From: Phycisphaerae bacterium
Lineage (GTDB): Bacteria; Planctomycetota; Phycisphaerae; Phycisphaerales; SM1A02
Length of the DNA stretch: 8,982 bases
Direction of reading: 5' to 3'
Assembly (NCBI GenBank): GCA_002690755.1
Contig: NZFT01000008.1
Span: forward strand, 20,342-29,323
A program made the translations under genes and the position numbers. The notes under the pieces are model-generated. The model saw only the letters and a program-made list of their open reading frames with translations, was not told where the DNA came from and did no database searches. Below, piece after piece: positions 5,659 to 8,982 of the stretch; within the stretch, counting starts at the first letter, position 1; the number at the start of each line of letters is the position of its first letter.

Positions 5659-6300
5659 GTGACGCCGCGATCCGAGCGATCAGATCAGGCGTCTTCGGGA
5701 TCTCCGAACGCCACTGGCGTTGAGTGCCAGGGCGGCGATCCCGCCGATGCCCGGGACCCCGAAATCGACGCGGAGGTCGCGGCCATCCACGATGAAGTCG
5801 CAGAAGCGGTTCGAGCCGCGGCCCCGCTCTGTCTCGCCAGTGGCCAGTGCTGCCGCTTCCGCGAGAATCGAATTCGACTGGAAGCGACTGGAATCGAGGC
5901 CTGCCGGTGTCTCCTGCTGACCGTGGCCTCGGGCCGTGGGATCGGTCATGCGGATCTCGACCAAGCGATCGAAGCGGGAACCTGCCCCTGGAACATCGAT
6001 CGCCTCTGCGTCGCGCGGGAAGCGCGGCCGAGCGGCTGTCGCGTCTACTACTGCGATCCTCGCGCGAAGGAACTGGTCCCGAAACTGCAGCAGCACGCGA
6101 TGGACCGGCTGCAGGCGATCCATGTCCGACACCGACTCGTCTGGGCCTTCGGTGAGTGGCGGGGGATGCTTCGTGGGGTGATGCTGGTGGCGGAAGCCGA
6201 TGGTCTTCTGTCCCTTCCCACCGCGCCTTCGGCGAACGGCGGACCGGGTCGATCTCGTTCGGCCGGGCGAGGCCTCGATCTTCATCCGAATTCGCGCTGA
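5659..6300 (+). CDS. YkgJ-like cysteine cluster protein (putative Zn/Fe-chelating)
   Basis: This is a 213-residue cytosolic protein if started at GTG 5659. The start is uncertain: the frame is open from 5407, but that part runs through the terminator, and GTG 5605 is another option. No ribosome site is evident for any. The core, about residues 50-175, has the YkgJ/CxxCxxCC pattern: CLASGQCCRF (58-67), CPWNIDRLCVAREARPSGC (109-127) and VYYCDP (129-134). Cysteines at 58, 64, 65, 109, 117, 127 and 132 are the likely metal ligands; C82 and C84 form an extra CxC. Proteins of this family are annotated as zinc- or iron-chelating or Fe-S-binding, and their biochemical role is unsettled. The last ~25 residues are Gly/Ser/Arg-rich and probably disordered. 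The structured element and terminator upstream suggest possible attenuation. Confidence 0.78.
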   Translation: MTPRSERSDQASSGSPNATGVECQGGDPADARDPEIDAEVAAIHDEVAEAVRAAAPLCLASGQCCRFRENRIRLEATGIEACRCLLLTVASGRGIGHADLDQAIEAGTCPWNIDRLCVAREARPSGCRVYYCDPRAKELVPKLQQHAMDRLQAIHVRHRLVWAFGEWRGMLRGVMLVAEADGLLSLPTAPSANGGPGRSRSAGRGLDLHPNSR

Positions 6301-6379
6301 GACGGCCGATGGTCCCCGAGGTCGCCCCGGTTGGAGCGTACGGCGTCGCCTGCCATGCAAGCGTGCCCCGGGGGGGCGT

Positions 6380-6385
6380 TACAAT
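6380..6385 (+). promoter_or_regulatory. Possible -10 box upstream of the small membrane protein frame
   Basis: TACAAT matches 5 of 6 bases of TATAAT and is one of few AT-richer spots in this GC-rich gap. The -35 candidate TGCAAG (6356-6361, 18-bp spacing) is poor. An inverted repeat, GATCGC (6394-6399) with GCGATC (6408-6413), lies just downstream, near the expected transcription start. Confidence 0.3.
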
Positions 6386-6519
6386 CGGATCCCGATCGCC
6401 GGCAGGCGCGATCGTTCGCCCGTGAGGCGTCCCGAACCGGATTGGATGCGATGTCGAAGCGAATGGAATGGAAGCGATTGACATCGACCTGATGGTTCAG
6501 GATTCCGTTCATCTACTGG

Positions 6520-6765
6520 TTGGTCGGAACCCTCGTCTATCCGCCCGTCTACGACCACCCGCCCGGGTCGGGCTACGTCCGGCGTCGGGTGTGGATGTGG
6601 GACTTCATCGGCGACGACTGGAATGCGACCGCGCTGTTCGAAGTCGGCACCGTCCTCTACCAACTCTGTTTCCTCGCGTGCCTCGCCTGGGTGCTTCGTG
6701 CCATCGGGACCCCGATCGTCCGACGACTTCGACCGGCCGGATCCGAGACCGGCGGACCCGGATGA
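6520..6765 (+). CDS. Small membrane protein, unknown; 5' end interrupted by in-frame TGA
   Basis: From TTG 6520 the product has 81 residues. Coding character is clear from the GC-rich third positions and the coherent sequence: LVYPPVYDHPPGSGY, then VWMWDFIGDDWNATALFEVG, then a hydrophobic segment (TVLYQLCFLACLAWVLRAIG) and a basic C-terminus. The frame stays protein-like upstream of the TTG (WFRIPFIYW), back to a TGA at 6490-6492. Before that TGA the same frame holds ATG 6451 followed by MSKRMEWKRLTST. The intact ancestral gene therefore probably began at 6451 with 104 residues. TTG 6520 falls inside what looks like the first hydrophobic segment, a poor place for a start. Stop codon 6763-6765 is one base from that of the convergent 7-TM gene. 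I recognise no family. Confidence 0.6.
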   Translation: MVGTLVYPPVYDHPPGSGYVRRRVWMWDFIGDDWNATALFEVGTVLYQLCFLACLAWVLRAIGTPIVRRLRPAGSETGGPG

Positions 6766-6766
6766 T

Positions 6767-7525
6767 TCAGGCGGCGGAGCCTTCCGAAGCGGCCGGCGTC
6801 GACACCGCCGCCGGGGCGTCGAGATGCCCGTCATTCGGCGTCGCGGACCGGATGCAGCACTGGTAGCCCGCCCAGATCAGCAGCAGGCCCACGAGTTCGG
6901 CCACGTAGAGCGCCTCGACCATTCCAGCCTTGGCCATGCCGCCACCGATTCCGGGGAGCAGGCCGCCGAGCGCGATCAGCGCGGTGCCGATCACCCGCGG
7001 CCGTTGATCCGGAACGCCCCGGAATTGGACGCAGCTCCACGCCGCGCCGCCCACCAGGAACAAGGCCGCATACAGGTTGATCACCGGCGTCAAGGCTCGG
7101 ATCCAGGTCCATTCGATCGCGGACCCGGACGGGCGGTGCGCGGGGATCTGGGTGACGTCGATCGGTGAGAGAAGGACCGCGACCGTCGCCAGGATGACGG
7201 GTACGACGCTGATCGCGGTGAGCGTCGTCGCGGTCCGCCGTGCGAGGACGAGATAGACGCTGCCGGTGGCCAGCGGCCACGCCCCGAGAATCGCGCCCGC
7301 CAGATACCACCACCGGTTCAACCCCTCGGAGTTGCCCCGAAGCGTGATGATCGACTCCAGCATGGTGCCGGCGCCGTAGCAGGCGACCCCGATGGTCCAC
7401 CAGACCAGATGCGGCGGCCAGCCACGATGCCTTCCGCGGTGGATGAGCACCGCGAGGAACGCGATCGCGACCACCGTGGTCGGGATGGGCAGGTAGTGCA
7501 CGAACAGAATCTCAGACGTCGCCAT
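6767..7525 (-). CDS. Seven-TM membrane protein of unknown function
   Basis: This 252-residue protein starts at ATG 7525. The frame extends to 7612, but the extra part is less family-like and overlaps the divergent promoter region. There are about seven hydrophobic segments, near 10-28, 40-60, 72-94, 102-120, 142-166, 178-196 and 205-224. The stretch VWWTIGVACYGAGTMLESI (41-59) followed by RWWYLAGAILGAWPLATGSV (71-90) has the pattern WW-x-G-x3-Y-x-GT-x2-E ... WYL-x-GA-x10-GxVYL, which I recall from unnamed conserved 7-TM proteins in several phyla. The C-terminus (about 228-252) is soluble and Ala/Ser/Pro-rich. No enzymatic motif is seen. It shares a 79-bp divergent spacer with the next gene. 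Confidence 0.8.
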   Translation of the reverse strand: MATSEILFVHYLPIPTTVVAIAFLAVLIHRGRHRGWPPHLVWWTIGVACYGAGTMLESIITLRGNSEGLNRWWYLAGAILGAWPLATGSVYLVLARRTATTLTAISVVPVILATVAVLLSPIDVTQIPAHRPSGSAIEWTWIRALTPVINLYAALFLVGGAAWSCVQFRGVPDQRPRVIGTALIALGGLLPGIGGGMAKAGMVEALYVAELVGLLLIWAGYQCCIRSATPNDGHLDAPAAVSTPAASEGSAA

Positions 7526-7604
7526 GATCGAAGATGATAGGTCGCGTCGGATGGCGACCACCGCCGACACCGCGACGACCGTTCTCTGGAGCATCGAAAC
7601 CCCC

Positions 7605-8141
7605 ATGACCATTCCCGCGCAGGACTGCCCACCCGGATTCCAGTGGCATCGCTACCGACACGTCTTCGAAACCGACGGGGCGTGGCGGGACCTCTGGGCG
7701 TGGCTGATGCGACCGGAGACCTTCACGAAGGGGCAACCTTGGCCCTATCGCGTGGAGTTCCTCGACACGCCGAGGTCCGACGGCACGGTCGCGCGGAACT
7801 TCGAGGTCGGCGCGCTGAATGCGCACCACGGACCGTTCATGAACTTCTGCGGGGTGATCTCCCGAATCGAGGTCGGGGACGACGGGGCGGAACGTGACCT
7901 CGAGTATGCGTACGGCGCCTACTTCCTGGCCTTCCGGCTCGTGCGGCCGGTCGGCCTCCGGGTTTCGGTGGAAGCGATCACCGAGGCTCGATGCCGGGTC
8001 GTGATGCAGGTCGATTCCTACGTCCGGCCCTGGACCGCGGGGCTCTGGACGCTCGCCCAGAAATGCTTCTGGCCCGGCTTCGGGGTACCCCTCCGGCGGG
8101 CGGGTCGGCGTTCCCTGGTCGCATCCCGGGCCGAAGGTTGA
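7605..8141 (+). CDS. Conserved hypothetical protein, possibly SRPBCC-like fold
   Basis: This 178-residue soluble protein starts at ATG 7605; ATG 7551 in the same frame is an alternative adding 18 residues. It has no signal peptide. The layout of an N-terminal beta strand (WHRYRHVFETD, 14-24), a helix (AWRDLWAWLMRPETFTKG, 26-43), a run of strands (PYRVEFLD; VARNFEVGALNAHHGPFMNF; LEYAYGAYFLAFRLV; RVVMQVDSYV) and a last helix (AGLWTLAQKCFW, 145-156) resembles an SRPBCC/polyketide cyclase fold. No signature proves it. The HHGPFMNFCG segment (74-83) is distinctive and could line a binding pocket. It is divergent from the 7-TM gene and convergent with the peptidase gene. Confidence 0.75.
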   Translation: MTIPAQDCPPGFQWHRYRHVFETDGAWRDLWAWLMRPETFTKGQPWPYRVEFLDTPRSDGTVARNFEVGALNAHHGPFMNFCGVISRIEVGDDGAERDLEYAYGAYFLAFRLVRPVGLRVSVEAITEARCRVVMQVDSYVRPWTAGLWTLAQKCFWPGFGVPLRRAGRRSLVASRAEG

Positions 8142-8166
8142 GCGGGACGGGGAAGCCGCCCGGACG

Positions 8167-8982
8167 TCACGGGGCGATGCGAGCTGGCGCGGCATCCATC
8201 CACGCCTCGGGCTCGTGCACCCGTCGGACGAGGGTCTGCCCGCCGTCCCAGACCACGGTGGTGTCCTTGCGGTAGTACCAGATCAGACGAAGTCGCTTCC
8301 AACCGGCGTCGCCGTTGCTGTGGAACACCGTGATGTAGCGTCCCGGGACATCGGGGTGATGCATCGTGTGCAGGACCGAATGCCCCGGTCCCGACCACCG
8401 AACGCCGTCGATCGTGAATCCCGACGCGTCGATCGTGATCGGATCGGAGGTCCGCGCGATCAGCGACGCGTTGGCGTCGATCGCCGCGGCGCCGATCAGC
8501 AGCGGGTTCTCGCCCCGGGCCGTCTCCTGGGTCCAGGCCAGATCCGAGGGCGCGATCAGTGGCGCCTCCGACACCACCAGGCTGGCACCACCGCCGAGGG
8601 TCCCCGCGATGGTGGGGCTGGTGAGCCGGATCGGGACCGTTCGGTAGTGTCGGGAATCGGGATCGACGAGTACCTCGGCGGCGTCGTTCCGCTCGAGCCG
8701 CTCGATCGACTGGGGTGGCGACGCCGCGAGCGACGCCGTCGTCGCGGGCACGGCGTGCGCCCGGACCCAGCGCTGGAAGAACGGATCCAGCCAGCCCGCC
8801 GGCCGATCGGGACGGACCGCTTCGGCGGCGACCTGGATCTCCGCCCACCCGATCCGTTCCCCGAGGTGCCGCGACGCGATCTCCCGGAGCATCTCCCAGA
8901 TCGGACTCTCCTCGAAGGGGCGTTCGGGCAGTCCGTCCTCGAGGACGTCCTGAAGCATCATGAAGACGAACGAACCCTTTTC
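8167..8982 (-). CDS. M1-family aminopeptidase-like protein, C-terminal part (5' end outside window)
   Basis: The frame is open from the right edge to the TGA at 8169-8167, giving 271 residues. Internal ATGs at 8961 and 8958 are not the true start. The first residues, EKGSFVFMMLQDVLED, match the M1 metallopeptidase segment that follows the zinc site (YxKG...L..L). Residues about 28-70 (LREIASRHLG ... WLDPFFQRWVRAHAVP) match the helical part ending in the family's FF-x-W-x(5-7)-P motif. The zinc motif HExxH must lie outside the window. After a linker there is a beta-rich C-terminal region (about 85-260) with NPLLIGAAAIDANASLI, a GRYITVFHSNGD stretch, and YYRKDTTVVWDGGQ near the end. I do not recognise this as a standard M1 domain. 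The stop is 25 bp from that of the convergent upstream gene. Confidence 0.75.
   Translation of the reverse strand, partial: EKGSFVFMMLQDVLEDGLPERPFEESPIWEMLREIASRHLGERIGWAEIQVAAEAVRPDRPAGWLDPFFQRWVRAHAVPATTASLAASPPQSIERLERNDAAEVLVDPDSRHYRTVPIRLTSPTIAGTLGGGASLVVSEAPLIAPSDLAWTQETARGENPLLIGAAAIDANASLIARTSDPITIDASGFTIDGVRWSGPGHSVLHTMHHPDVPGRYITVFHSNGDAGWKRLRLIWYYRKDTTVVWDGGQTLVRRVHEPEAWMDAAPARIAP

Noticed and set aside
5438..5662. 74-residue plus-strand frame
   Set aside because: It reads straight through the strong terminator hairpin at 5550-5598 and has no protein-like character.
5429..6484. 351-residue minus-strand frame across the YkgJ-like gene
   Set aside because: Its Arg/Ser/Pro-rich composition marks a shadow; the plus strand has the ordered cysteine motifs.
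6468..6866. 132-residue plus-strand frame overlapping the small membrane protein
   Set aside because: Arg-rich shadow in another frame; it also crosses the stop of the convergent 7-TM gene, and the 6451/6520 frame has much better coding character.
8018..8848. 276-residue minus-strand frame overlapping the peptidase gene
   Set aside because: Arg/Gly-rich, no recognisable motif, and it overlaps two better-supported genes.

Overview
This GC-rich (estimated mid-to-upper 60s percent) 9-kb bacterial chromosome window has tightly packed genes on both strands. The sequence carries no direct taxonomic marker. GTG starts, weak or absent Shine-Dalgarno sites, and homolog types such as an SRPBCC-fused TIGR01777 epimerase, a YkgJ-type cysteine cluster protein and a GmhA-type isomerase suggest a Planctomycetota or Phycisphaerae-like organism. 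That placement is a low-confidence inference. Nothing in the window marks a prophage, insertion sequence or CRISPR array.

Left part (1-3740). The 5' part of a small membrane protein, cut by the left edge and possibly of the DoxX/MauE type, lies just downstream of a clear sedoheptulose-7-phosphate isomerase gene (gmhA) on the minus strand. A 143-bp divergent spacer with a 14-bp palindrome and a direct repeat separates gmhA from a plus-strand gene. That gene encodes an SRPBCC domain fused to a TIGR01777-type NAD(P)-dependent epimerase. It converges, with 13 bp between stop codons, on a 12-TM MFS transporter.

Middle (3741-6300). A tRNA-Val(UAC) is followed by a terminator-like hairpin and a 286-316 bp stretch of small repeats and hairpins. 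Next comes the most unusual gene of the window: an apparent GIY-YIG nuclease domain joined to a long charged coiled coil and a single C-terminal membrane anchor. About 640 bp without a convincing gene follow. This gap holds G-rich repeats, several hairpins, a minus-strand open frame with no start codon, and a structured element ending in a strong intrinsic terminator. That element lies directly upstream of a YkgJ-like CxxC protein, so it may be a small RNA or a mRNA leader/attenuator.

Right part (6301-8982). A short membrane-protein reading frame carries an in-frame TGA near its 5' end, so it is either a recent nonsense allele or starts at a downstream TTG. It converges with a 7-TM protein of unknown function. 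That gene is divergently paired, across 79 bp, with an uncharacterised 178-residue protein that may have an SRPBCC-like fold. The window closes with the C-terminal part of an M1-family aminopeptidase-like protein whose catalytic domain lies beyond the right edge.

The genes do not form one evident pathway. Most are single-gene units in divergent or convergent arrangement; only gmhA and the membrane protein downstream look like an operon.
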